Assembly (NCBI GenBank): GCA_024803745.1
Contig: JANJXV010000013.1
Location: 3,968,001-4,032,000, forward strand
DNA: 64,000 nucleotides
Direction: 5' to 3'
Origin: Megascapheus bottae
Lineage: Eukaryota; Chordata; Mammalia; Rodentia; Geomyidae
Part shown: one piece after another, positions 45,455 to 56,319 of the stretch
How positions within the stretch are numbered: position 1 is the stretch's first letter
Layout: every line of letters begins with the position of its first letter
The notes under the pieces: model-generated
The model's database searches: none
What the model saw: the letters and a program-made list of their open reading frames with translations, nothing else
Told to the model about the DNA's origin: nothing
Position numbers and translations under genes: made by a program

Positions 45455-45650
45455 GTCCTTGAACTTTTCTGCTGAAGGCTAGTGATCTACCACTTTGAAT
45501 CACAGCTATGCTTTCAATTTTCTGGTGCTTAATTGGAGTTAAGAGTCTCATAGATTTTTTTCTGCCCCAGCAGGATTCCAACAGTAATCCGAAGATCTCA
45601 GCCTCCTGAGTAGTTCAAGATTAGAGACCACCAGTGCCCAGCAATAACAT
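45455..45650 (-). mobile_element. Composite SINE, antisense
   Basis: Directly abuts the previous SINE: TGAAGGCTAGTGATCTACCA, CAATTTTCTGGTGCTTAATT, then the B1 head CCGAAGATCTCAGCCTCCTG and ACCACCAGTGCCCAGCA. Confidence 0.82.
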
Positions 45651-45856
45651 GTATTATAATTACTTATTTAGATGCTTATCTTTTCCACAAGGTGCTTTAT
45701 CTACTGAGTCTTTAACATAGTTCCTATAACATGCAAAACAGTCAATACTTCCTTTCTTGAATGAGGAAAATTAACATATGACATCAACAATACTTGGCCT
45801 TCACATGAATAATTCTATACACAGGATATCAAGTAGGCTAGAAAATAGTCTAAGCT

Positions 45857-46043
45857 GGGGCCCGGAGTTTGACCTAGTGGTAGAATGTTTGCCTAACATG
45901 CACTAAGACCTGGTTCGATTCCTTGGTACCACATACATAGAAAAGAGGCGGAAGTGGTGCTGAGGCTCAAGTGATAGAGCTCTAGCCTTGAGAAAGTCCA
46001 AGGACAGTGCTCAGGCCCTGAGCTGAAGCCCAAGACTGGCAAA
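45857..46043 (+). mobile_element. IDL-Geo SINE with perfect 15-bp TSD
   Basis: A complete sense dimer: GGGGCCCGGAGTTTGACC, GGTTCGATTCCTTGG, GGCGGAAGTGGTGCTGAGGC, CAAGACTGGC. AAAATAGTCTAAGCT is at 45842-45856 and 46044-46058. A perfect duplication suggests a fairly recent insertion. Confidence 0.97.
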
Positions 46044-46058
46044 AAAATAGTCTAAGCT

Positions 46059-46839
46059 AACACCTTCATGAGATGAATAGGACGGATTATTTAAAATCAT
46101 GAATGTATATTGGTACATATATTGGCCTTACCTTAGGTACTCCAAGAAGCAAATTATTAGGACAGGACTAGATGGCACAAGATATTAAATTAAAGAGATT
46201 GCTATGAAAGATGAGGAAAAAGGACTGGGAAAGTTTGGAAATATGTGAAAGGTAAGCAGGATGGAAGGAAGTGCGAGAGGTAGAATCTCAGACCACAGCC
46301 TCGTTCTGAGAAAATTTTGTGTAGGTCAATGGCCTCTAAAAGTACAGGAGTCTATTAGCTATTATGCTTCCAAGAAAATTTTCATGAAGATTATGTGATG
46401 GCTCAGTGGTCTACTTTCATAATTATAAAGGGAAAACATAATAAAAAAAACATGTGAAAAATGAGATTTCCACACAGATTGCCTTAAAGATTTCTTGGAC
46501 AAAGCAGAATTTGGTCCAAAGTTAGCATTATAGTTCTGAATAAAAAATTGAAGTAATCTGTGTGGTCAACTTGATGTTCGAAGTTTGTTTTTCAAATTGA
46601 CACGGATTCAGGTGTATAACCACAAGTTTTATAATAGGATCATATATTAGTTCTTCTACTAAATAGACATTTTTCAAAATAACATACCAAAATACAGATA
46701 TATGACAGACTGTTCAGTATCAGTAACCATCAAAATTGCAATGAGATATCCCCTCATTTTAGTGACATGTGCTAGTAAAGATGTAGAGAAAGGGAACTAT
46801 TGGTAGGAATGCACATTAGGGGAGAGTGGCACTTGGGAT
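46059..46839. other. Unassigned region
   Basis: No feature recognised. Confidence 0.5.
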
Positions 46840-47335
46840 TTATTTATTCAATAAAGGTTTATTTCGGTGCCTATTGTATCTTAAGCATTGTTTTAGGTCT
46901 GCAGAATGTGAAAGAGAACTAGACAGACAAAATAAAACAAAGCAAAACATAATACCCACCCCAACCAGGAAACCTTTTCCTTTACTGGTTTTATAGTCTA
47001 GAAAGCAGAGATAATCAAAATACATAGGTTATGGTTAGTGCTATGGAGAAGATGGAACATGTAAAATGTCTGGCAGTGGGAAGCTGGGATGAAAGCAGCC
47101 TTTATTGAGAAAAATCAGAAGGCAGTGAGCTATGAAATATAGCTGGCTGTATTTTAGATAGCCAGGTAGAAAGACATATCCTAGGTAAGGGAAATAAAAG
47201 GCATAACGCCTCTGAAGAGAGGGAGTCTACATGCTATACTAAAGAACCAGCAAGGTAGTCAGTACCTGGAAATGAGATGAAATTAGGGCTGTAGTAGAAG
47301 GCCAGATCCTGGAGGGCCTGTGGGATTGGGAAAAT
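46840..47335 (-). mobile_element. L2, antisense (clearest copy)
   Basis: ATTCAATAAAGGTTTATTTC, TGCCTATTGTATCTTAAGCA, AAGAGAACTAGACAGACAAA, TAGTGCTATGGAGAAGATGG and the end AGGCCAGATCCTGGAGGGCC follow the inverted L2 3' region nearly without gaps over about 490 bp. Confidence 0.75.
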
Positions 47336-47574
47336 CAATTTTATATTTAGAAATAACAATTTTCCTCCCCTATCTCCAATACTTTATTATACCATTCTTT
47401 TTGCCTGTTAAAAGCAGGAGCTGTGTTGGGCTGGGTTGCTGAGAATCTAAGAAAGTTAACATTGATGTCAGTTTGGAAGCAGTGAGTAGGAGTGGGTGGA
47501 ATTAACTGACTGTGTTGTCGGTGGTAAAACACTATCTTTTAAAGTTGGAAGGCTCTTGTGTGGCTCTCTGTAAT

Positions 47575-47700
47575 TGGTGAAAAACGGGAGCTTATTCTAA
47601 GAAAATGGAGACCAAGGTCACAGAGCTAGTTATTGGAAGACCAGGACTAGAAGCTCTGTGTTCTAAATTATGGACTAGTGCTTTATTTTAAACCACAGCT
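47575..47700 (-). mobile_element. MIR, antisense
   Basis: AGACCAAGGTCACAGAGCTA with AGACCAGGACTAGAAGCTCT is the inverted MIR tRNA-related region (AAGGTCACACAGCTAG, GAACCCAGG). Confidence 0.62.
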
Positions 47701-49744
47701 GTTTTCTCAATTTCTACAGATTAACCTAATGCACTTGCCAGAGGGTTAAAAGCGCATTGTGGGGAGGATAGCGGAGGGTGTGCAGTGGACCTTGTTTTCC
47801 ACATAAGCCTTTTTCATTAAGGACAAGAACAATTGAAGGACTCCTACTTCTTCTCACCTCCTCCCCAGAGAGCCCTTCTGTTCCTCTCTTCTTTGCAGTT
47901 GTTGAATGTAGGTTATAAACTCACAGAGCAGGGAGTATTATGATTTTGTGGTTCACCTCCTACTAAAATCTCCTTGGTCCACTGGTAACTGATCTTATTT
48001 GACTAATGATTGCAAATCATCATATAATGCTAACAATATTAGTCCCTTAACTGCCATTCATTTAACCTTACTCAGCAGACATTTTATGCATGGTATTGCT
48101 CCCCACTGAGATCCCTGGGTAGATAACCACAGAAAATGTGATCTAAATGCTTTTCAATGGAAAGAACATACAATGAGGCTCACTTGATACTGAAATTTTG
48201 AACTGGAAAATTGCATTGTAAAATGCTCGGTTATGACAGGTCTTTGTCTTGGTTCCAAAGGGGATTGCATTCAAATCATGGCATAGTCTTTGCCACATGT
48301 TTTAGCTACCCCAATATATCTAATACAAAATATGAAAGATATAACTTGATATTTATTCATCTTAGCCAGTTGTGTTTTAATGATGAAATATGCCATTTGG
48401 CAAGATCATCATCAATTTGGTCATATACTTCTTTGTTCAGAAACTGTAGACTATCCAGAAATATGGGCTTTGGAGTCAACTCTAAGTTGGAATTGAATTC
48501 CTGTTATTATAGATTGGTCTGTCTTATTCTTCAAGACTATATTTTCTCCTATATTTACATACATGCACAAGTTTATGAGACTGAGGTGCTGCCTATTGCG
48601 CTGAGGCACCTACAATTTTAATGTTAACAAGACAGTGATCAGCTATGGTGGCAGTAACCTTTTCCATTTGAGGAACAATGGCAAAACTAGCAAGCTCTGT
48701 CACATTTCATGGATAAAAAATTTGTTCTCATTGAAGATCTTAGCAACTTCAGCATATGAATGTTTTTCCTTATTAAATTGTGAAATTCCACCCTCTAACT
48801 TGAAGGAAATATAACATCTCTGGCAAAAATAGCATTGCCAGTGTCATTACTATTAAATATTAGGTTGATTATTAAGTAAAATAAAAATAAACATAAAAAG
48901 TTAGAAACCAGGGCAGTTGAATTGAAGGCTAAGTGATTCACTCTCTGTTAGTATATGCAGTGTGAGTATACTGGATTAAGGAGTGATTGGCAGTTCAAGG
49001 GATAGACTGAGATGAGAAAAAATTCTGTCATGCTGCTCAAGTTAAAACCATATGTTATACACTTTAAAAAAATCATGCCATACAACTTAAAAGGTAAAAA
49101 TGGTTTATTTATGGAATTTTTCTTTGAATATTTTTGACTATATTTGGCCATGGGTTAAATGAAAGCAAGGAAAACAAAACTACTGAGAAGGAACTATTGA
49201 AATATATAATTTTCTATAGGACACTTAACTCTTTTGAGCCTCTATTATTCTCTGAGTTAAATGAACATCAGTTTTTTTAAATTGATCTTTGATGGAAAAA
49301 AAATTAGGCATGCTAGGTAAAGTCTTGAATTCCATTCCTGGAAGCAGCAGACACTGTATTACTAGTTGCTATTCACCATTACCAGTGCTTTAAAAAGTAT
49401 TCTAAATATTCAGAAGAGGCTCTAAAAGCCTGAGGGAATTAGAGAGGGGCTTCCAAGAGAAGGATACTTAGTAGAGGGTTTGGAGGATAAGAAACAATTA
49501 ACCCTATATATAGGGCATAGGAAAACAGTTTAAACAAAGCAATAGTATTATTGGAGTCCATGGTGGAAGAGAAGATTAGTGAGCTGGGTGGATGAATGAA
49601 GCAATTCATTTAAAGTTTGGTTTGATTGAAATAGTTATGAGTTCTTTTATGCAATTTCTAAGTATTTTCTTAAGTCTCATGATACACATTTGGCGAAATA
49701 TCCAGGCATTCCTTCACAATTGATCCATTTAAGGTAAATTTAAT
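47701..49744. other. Mostly unassigned; weak MIR patch
   Basis: AATATGGGCTTTGGAGTCAA at 48460 recalls MIR in sense (48457-48540). The longest open frame outside repeats (48211-48621, 136 residues) overlaps this patch and has no recognisable domain. Confidence 0.4.
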
Positions 49745-49855
49745 AGTTTGAATGATTACGTGCTAAGCATGGTGCTGAGCACTGAGAAAATTACACAGAT
49801 GTAGACTGGAACTTACCTCTGATAATTCATAAAATGATAAGACCCATTAATCATA
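49745..49855 (-). mobile_element. L2/MIR-like fragment, antisense
   Basis: TACGTGCTAAGCATGGTGCT followed by GAGCACTGAGAAAATTACAC resembles the inverted L2 3' phrase. Confidence 0.45.
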
Positions 49856-50724
49856 GTAGCTAAAGCACTACTATTGAAGCATGATCAATACACGAAAGGA
49901 GTGCTAATTTAACTAGAGAATAAAAGATAAATACTTGAATTGTTCCTTAATAATCATTAGTACCACAGAGAGAATCCATTGAACTTTAGCTTAAGAGTAG
50001 CTTAGGAAATCTTTGGGCAGTCAACTGTGGACCTGGGGCTTCTGCCTCATAATCACACCTTTGAGTAGCTCTGATATAAAAAAAAAAGAATGCAATCACT
50101 TGTATAGTTGGGAAAGACATCTGAGAGAGTACATTCTATTTTCCATCCTCGTTAACACAATATATGCATGGCTGATGCTTGACATATAAGATATGAATTA
50201 TGCATGAGCAAAAGGATGAGATGTCATGATAAAAATTTAATTACTATACACTGTATTGCTGATGAGACAGCAAATTGAATATCACTGACAAGTTGTCTCA
50301 ACAGTGAAATGTGTTTGATGAAATGTCCAGTCAATGATGGGATAATGAATTACCCCACTATAACTATGACATTGAAAAAACAAATCCTTCGAAAAAATAA
50401 AAAGTTACATGATCATCTTTGAGGATTTTTTAGGAGAGGGAGGAATAGAAGTACTAGGTATCAAACCTCTCACATGCTAGGTAAACACTCAACTACTGAG
50501 TTGTGTCTCTGGCATTAATATTTTTGCTTATGACAAAAATCATAAGATACACTGGACTTAAAAAACCTCAAAAGAGATTTGAAAATTTTGACCTTTTAAG
50601 AAGAAATACAATAAATCAGTCCAATTACATAATCAGGAAGTTTCTCATTTGATGTTTTATACAAGCATAGAAATATCTCCTCAACATTTAGAGGGATGAA
50701 ATAAATGTTTACTGCTGATATACT
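49856..50724. other. Unassigned region
   Basis: Nothing recognised except a possible eroded tRNA-derived scrap near 50455-50515 (ATCAAACCTCTCACATGCTA). Confidence 0.4.
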
Positions 50725-50880
50725 ATGTTCTTGTGCCTTTACATTCATCATGTCAAACAATATTAATAACTCCTTATTTGCCAGCAATGAACCTGAGGCT
50801 CAAAGTAGATAAATGATACTCCCCATGTCACAGAATCCAAAAGGGCAAAGCTGGAATTCCAATCTTCAATTCCTCAGGTC
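50725..50880 (-). mobile_element. MIR, antisense
   Basis: GAACCTGAGGCTCAAAGTAG, then ATGTCACAGAATCCAAAAGG and GCAAAGCTGGAATTCCAATC, in inverted MIR order. Confidence 0.62.
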
Positions 50881-50899
50881 ATTCTGTTATAAAAACGCA

Positions 50900-51235
50900 G
50901 TCCCATCTGGACATGATGGGTCATATGGCAACCCCAGATGCTAGGGAGATGGATAGGTGTGGGTCATTGTTCTCTGCCAACCTGGGGCAAAGTTAGGAAA
51001 GACTGTTTTCCAAAAACAAGCCAGTCATAGTGGTGCATTTCTGTAACTAGCTATATGAAAATCATATATAGGAAGATTACAGTACAAAGCCAGCCTGGAC
51101 AAAAAACATAAAACCTTATCTGAATAATAACTAGAGCAAAGAAGGGCTAGAGGTATGGCTCAAGTGGTAGAGTGCTTACCTAGCAAACATAAGGCCCTGA
51201 GTTCTAGTGTTAGTACTGATGACCAACAAGAAAAT
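50900..51235 (+). mobile_element. B1-like monomer plus B1-ID dimer SINE
   Basis: A B1-like unit at 50905-51005 (TGATGGGTCATATGGCAACC) is followed by a second B1-like unit at 51015-51120. An ID-like unit then follows (GGGCTAGAGGTATGGCTCAA, AGTGCTTACCTAGCAAACAT, AAGGCCCTGAGTTCTAGT). The right half is ID-like, not Geo-like, recalling the B1-ID dimers known from other rodents. Confidence 0.65.
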
Positions 51236-51308
51236 TGCTTATCTGCCAATATTTTGCATTCCATTTAGAAACAGTGAAAATGCAAGTTTGGTCTTGACTA
51301 GGTTTTGG

Positions 51309-51423
51309 AAGTTTTGTTGAATATATCTATATCTATCTATCAGATTATCTCTCTATCTATCTTTCTTTCTTTCTATCATATCATATCTATCTTTCTTTTT
51401 TCTTTCTATCTTTCTATCATCTA

Positions 51424-51511
<88 letters not shown>
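51309..51511. repeat. (TATC)n microsatellite
   Basis: Imperfect TATC/TTTC units (51309-51420) followed by about 22 perfect TATC units. On the minus strand it is (GATA)n starting at the tail of the adjacent SINE. Confidence 0.97.
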
Positions 51512-51512
<1 letters not shown>

Positions 51513-51691
51513 GCCAGCCCTGGGGCTGAACTCAGGGCCTGGGCACTGTCCTTGGGCTTTCTGGAGGCTAGTACTCTACTACTTGGTCCATAGCACCAGT
51601 CAGTTCTGCCTTTTTCAACATATGTAGTACTGAGGAATCGAACCCAGGGCTTTGTGCATGCTACACAAGCACTAGGCCATGCTCCCAGGCC
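51512..51691 (-). mobile_element. IDL-Geo SINE, antisense, GATA tail
   Basis: GCCAGCCCTGGGGCTGAAC, GCACTGTCCTTGGGCTTTCT, GAATCGAACCCAGGGCTTTG and CACTAGGCCATGCTCCCAGG. A few bases of the left monomer A-box region are missing. Confidence 0.93.
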
Positions 51692-51954
51692 TAGATTATA
51701 CTTTGTAATTAAATTATAATGAATTCTTCCATAGTTAACACTGTGATCTTGATCCGCGTTTCCTGAATTCAATTAATTTTAATTCTATGGAGAATTTAAT
51801 AAACTATGAATTCTCAGGTGTCACCACACAAAACATCTTGCCTTACTGGAAAAGGTGAGATGAAAGCATGTTTGTTCACTTGGCTTTATTTTCTCTCAGG
51901 CTTGTGCAAACCATTTGAGCTCTGATTCAGCTCTACTGGTTCTCTGAAGATAGA

Positions 51955-52055
51955 ATCTCTTAGAATGTTCTGCTTGGGCTGACTTTATACTATGATCTTC
52001 AAATCTCAGCCTACTTAGTATAGGATTATAGGTGTAAGCCACTAGTGCCTAATTT
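51955..52055 (-). mobile_element. B1-like fragment, antisense
   Basis: TTCAAATCTCAGCCTACTTA, then GGATTATAGGTGTAAGCCAC, is an inverted B1 head without a right half. Confidence 0.68.
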
Positions 52056-52224
52056 GAAAGTCTGTATTTTAAGATTCCTATTTGAGTCTGAAATATGTCT
52101 GTATTTGTGATCTGTCATGATTCTGTGAATGGCATGACCCCAAAGGCCATAATCATGCATACTGAAATCACAAAAGATGAATTATTTTTTTTCTTAGAGT
52201 TGTATTGAATTTTGTTTTGTTTTC

Positions 52225-52610
52225 TTTTTGTTTTTGTTTTTCTTCTGATGTCTTGAACATCAGAACTCCAGCCTTGCTGGCCTTTGAAATTCAAGATTTT
52301 ACATCCAAGGCCCCCTGCTTCTGCAGGCATTTGACTTTGGTCTGGACATACACTATCACTTGCTCTTCAGGCTTTCACAATTTAAGCATGCCACCATTAT
52401 TCCTAGGTCTACATTTTGCAAAAAACCTCTTGTGGAGCTTGCTGGCCATTATATCATATGAGTCCAGTCCTCTAATGATTCCCATATATATGACATCTCT
52501 CTCTATATATATACATCTAGATGTATGTATATATGACATATATAAGTATATATATATATTTATATATCATTGTGTCTCTGTTTCCCTGGACAACCCAATT
52601 AATGAAGATT
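52225..52610 (+). mobile_element. Ancient LTR-like repeat, sense
   Basis: GATGTCTTGAACATCAGAAC, GGCATTTGACTTTGGTCTGG, CAGGCTTTCACAATTTAAGC, an AT-rich expansion (52490-52565) and GTGTCTCTGTTTCCCTGGAC follow a mammal-wide LTR pattern I recognise but cannot name. Chance local open reading continues through it. Confidence 0.42.
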
Positions 52611-52879
52611 TTATGTCAGGTAATTCCTCTATTTATTTTTTTACTATATTCCTTACAACACAATTGAAGAGATTTGTGAAATTGTTAACTTTAAAAAGGC
52701 TATGCTAAATGAAATAAATTAAATATACTCAATGGTAAAAGATAAAAGCAAGGGTGTAGCAACAACTAGATTTTTCAAATGACATTGTATTATAAAAATT
52801 TGTAGACTACAACTACTTTGCAAATATGAGTACATAAAATATTTTGAGGCTACAGAAATGAAAACACAAAGGATTCATT

Positions 52880-53318
52880 TGTAATAATTAGTAAACATCT
52901 AGGACTCTCCTAGCAGAGGATCACAATAGCTCAAAAGCTTTGTACATATATGATCATACAGGATGAGACTAAGCAAAATCACCTCCAGGATATGGAAACA
53001 AGAGGTTTATCTTTGTGATTGTTGTTCTCAATGTTCTCTGTGCAGTTATTTTTCCCCCCTAATAGTTAATCTCATGTGGTTACTCTATCTGATTTTGTTA
53101 CCTGGCATATTGTATATAAGTTTATTTGCTTATTAGAAATAGGGAAGGGAAGGGGGAAAAAGTTGATTGGGAGGGGTTGATTGATGGGGGAGTGAAATTA
53201 GGGATAAAAACATGAGAAGGGGTATCAATATTTGAGAAATAATGCATCTATTACCTGACGAATGTAATTGTAACCCCTCTATACATTACCCCGACAATAA
53301 AATACAATAAATAAAAAA
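52880..53318 (+). mobile_element. L1 3' end, sense
   Basis: TAAACATCTAGGACTCTCCT, CAGGATATGGAAACAAGAGG, a G-rich tract (53145-53195), GTAATTGTAACCCCTCTATA and an A-rich tail. It covers the 3' UTR plus a little before it. Confidence 0.9.
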
Positions 53319-54431
53319 GAAAATGCAAATGAAAAATATAACGAGTATCTCCTACTAAACTTTTCAGTTATATACTATTTCTGCCCAAGTGTCACAGTTG
53401 CCTTCAAAAACTACCCTTTCCTAAAAAAAAGAACTTTACAAACTCAGGGGCCTTCTGAGTTACAGATCCTTAAAGTTGACACTCCAATGCTGAAATCAGA
53501 TTAAGTGCCTAATTTACACTTGGTTAGGAATTTGACTATGAAAGAAAAGAAGACAGGCTTTTTATATTTATCATGGTAGCTGATCAGAGACACCTTCAAA
53601 ATGTTTCCACTTTTTTTAAATCGAATATATACAATCCATTCTATTACAGGATCTCAAGAAATCTAAAAAATAGAAATAAATGGACATGTTCTTTATTGTA
53701 CATCTACACTTGTGCAAGCTAAGATTTCTTGGGAGTTTGGCCTTTAGGGCATTTTTACAGATCCTAATGATAGCATGGGTTTGATCAGTCTCATTAAAAG
53801 TCTTAAATTGTCCATCATGATTACTTCAGATGAAGCAGTTATAAATCTGGATGCGCACATTAGTAAATATATATATATATATATATACTTGAACTTTATG
53901 AGTATGGTTTACCTGTTCATTACTGTTGTCTGTATATCTATGGATAGTATGTATGCTTCTAAATGCTTATTATTATTGCACATTTTGTTTAAATAAAATG
54001 GTCTCTGGAATATTATTTGTCATTTCTCATATAAATCCATTTTATAAAGTATACATAAATGAAAAAATCTGTCTAAAATTTATTTTCAGTATTTTACTTT
54101 TTTGAGACTTTTCGTTGCTAAGGATTTTAGACATAGCCATATTGAGCATTCAGAGTCATGGTCTTTGAGATTATACATTTGGGGATAAAAACCAACTCTA
54201 AACATGTCACAGGATGGGTTATTCCTGGCTTTTTGGTTATTAAGAATAAAGCTGTTCTGTCTGTCCAGACAGACAGTCCATTGTTCTTAGGTATGTAAGC
54301 ATAATTAGTGGGTTCTAAGAAAGGAGAAACTATAGCTTAACAAATATATGCAAGGTTCAATTGCTCTGAATACTCATTAATATTTGATATTTATTTCTTT
54401 AGATACTTCAGTGTGATCAAAATGTATATGC
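53319..54431. other. Unassigned region
   Basis: A TA run at 53867-53887 is the only visible structure. Confidence 0.5.
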
Positions 54432-55045
54432 TTTTTTTCCTTTTATGCTTGTCCTGAGGCTTAAACTCTGGGGCATGGCATGTCCCTGGGCTCTACCACT
54501 TAAGCCCAGCTCTTTCTTTCCTTTCTTTTTTCATATATATTTATTGTAATTAATGGAAGGATTACATTATATTCACCAGATGGTGCATGACTTCACAAAC
54601 ATTGATACCCTTTCTCATGCCTTGGTCCTCGTTTCCCACCACCCACCCCCGCTCCTCATCTTGTTTTCTTCCCCTCCCTATGTATTTCAAATAACCAAAT
54701 AAGCATATATACAATATATCAAATAACAAGGTAAAATACTATAACTCTATGAGATAACCAAGGGGCAGCAAAAGAAATGAAAGATAACATAGTACATTAA
54801 GGACAACAATCACTCATTATACGGATTTTGTTTCTATATCCTGGAGGTCCTTTCATTTAGTATCATACTATATAGCCTTATGTATGTAGGTTTTGCTCTA
54901 TTGTAAATCTCTGCTCCACCTCCAGCTTTTTATGTGATTAGTGATGAGAGTCTCAGGGACTTTCATTCCCGGCTGGCTTTGAACTGTGATCCTCAGATAT
55001 TAGCCTCATGAGTAGCTAGGATTACAGGTAGTGTATCACTTTTTA
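54432..55045 (-). mobile_element. Composite SINE, antisense, split by L1
   Basis: The right module (GTCCTGAGGCTTAAACTCTG, GGGCTCTACCACTTAAG) lies at 54432-54520. The rest (GTGATGAGAGTCTCAGGGAC, GCTGGCTTTGAACTGTGATC, TGAGTAGCTAGGATTACAGG) is at 54915-55045. An L1 end is inserted between. Confidence 0.8.
54525..54911 (-). mobile_element. L1 3' UTR (type I), antisense, within a SINE
   Basis: ATTTATTGTAATTAATGGAA, AACATTGATACCCTTTCTC, a C-rich tract, GAGATAACCAAGGGGCAGC and GGTTTTGCTCTATTGTAAAT, about 385 bp. Confidence 0.92.
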
Positions 55046-55089
55046 AAAATAAAAGTTTGAATAGTTTTCTTTGCTAACTAAAATATGAC

Positions 55090-55118
55090 AGCGAGGAGAG
55101 AGAGCGAGAGAGAGCAGA
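55090..55118. repeat. (GA)n repeat
   Basis: Short GAGA/GCGA run; 55262-55300 nearby is a TTTC/T run at the tail of the next SINE. Confidence 0.85.
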
Positions 55119-55298
55119 GCTTATCCTAGGATTGCTCTAATTTATGCTTTAAAATTTGAATTACATATTCTTTAATGTTTTCTTTATTATTTTAACAAAA
55201 ATTACTGTTCTTGAAGAATCATCAAAATGTCAGTTTACTTAAGGCCTACAGGTAATATTTTTTTCTTCTCTTTCTTTCCTTCTTTCTTTCTTTTTTTT

Positions 55299-55575
55299 TG
55301 TGGGTCATGGGGCTTGAACTGGGCCTGGGTACTGTTCCTGAGCTCTTCAGCTCAAGGCTACCACCCTACCATTGGGCCTGGGTGTTGTCCCTGAACTCTT
55401 CAGCTCCAGGCTACCACCCTACCATTGAGCCAAGACCCACTTCCCATTTTCTAGAGGCTAAATGGAGATAAGTCTCAGGTCCTTTTGTGCCCAGACAGAC
55501 TTTGAACCTTGATCCTCAGATCTCAGTCTCCTGAGTAGCTACAGTTAGAGTCACCATGCGTGGCATTACAGGTAA
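55299..55575 (-). mobile_element. Composite SINE with internal 53-bp duplication, antisense
   Basis: An inverted composite SINE in which the right-module segment beginning GGGCCTGGGT and ending CTACCATT occurs twice in tandem (55321-55373 and 55374-55426). The B1 head follows (GATCTCAGTCTCCTGAGTAG, CACCATGCGTGGC). Confidence 0.92.
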
Positions 55576-55612
55576 TATTTCATGCCTAGAGAGTAACTGA
55601 AATGTACGTTCT

Positions 55613-55825
55613 ATTTTATTTTTGCCAGTCCTGGGCTTGAGCTAAGGGCCCAAGCACTGAGCTTGGACTTTCTCAGGGCCAGAACTCTACCACATGAGCT
55701 TCATCAGCACTTTTGGCTTTTTTTGTTGTTGTTGTTGTTTTCTATGTATGTGGTACCAGGGAATGGAACCAAGGTCCTCATGCATGCTAGGCAAGCACTC
55801 TACCACTAGGCCAAACTCCCGGCCC
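55613..55825 (-). mobile_element. IDL-Geo SINE, antisense
   Basis: A complete dimer with a T-rich/GTT linker (55727-55740). TTGCCAGTCCTGGGCTTGAG at the tail, CCACTAGGCCAAACTCCCGG at the head. Confidence 0.95.
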
Positions 55826-55835
55826 TTTTATTTTT

Positions 55836-56300
55836 ATTTTAAATTTTATTGTGAAGATGATGCATAGAGGAGTTACAGTTACATTAATCAGGTAATGAGT
55901 AGATTTCGTTTTAAAGTGTTACTTCTTTCTTCATTTTCTCCCACTTTTCCTCCTCCCTTCCCCATTTACTCCCACTCAGATGATAAAGTTCATTTCCAAC
56001 ATAGTGTCTAGTGACTATCACTGCTGAATTGGTTTACCCTTCTTCCTATAGTTTCTGAGATTTTCCTTCCTCTCCCCAAATCAGATAAACTTACATAAAA
56101 GATAAAGGGTACAGAAATCAAGAATAGCAACAAAAACAAATAAAAGGAAAAAAAAAGAAAAAAATGACTGCAAAACAGTACAATAACAAATCTTTTGTTT
56201 TCATTTCTAAGTGTTCATTTCAGTAGACATCATTTTACATGGTCATATGCACATAGCTATTGAGCCATTAAGTAATTATTTCCTAAGAATATCCTTATTA
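55836..56300 (-). mobile_element. Older L1 3' end, antisense part of an inverted L1
   Basis: AGAGGAGTTACAGTTACATT, ATCAGGTAATGAGTAGATTT, a C-rich tract, and the end CATGGTCATATGCACATAGC correspond to the inverted L1 3' UTR up to near the ORF2 stop. Confidence 0.8.
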
Positions 56301-56319
56301 ATTCTCAATATGTGAATGC

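Noticed and set aside
48211..48621. 136-residue open frame outside clear repeats
   Set aside because: No recognisable domain, mixed composition typical of chance, and it overlaps a weak MIR patch.
51309..51511. Regular repeat that could be mistaken for a CRISPR-like array
   Set aside because: Pure tetranucleotide microsatellite with no spacers, in a vertebrate genome.
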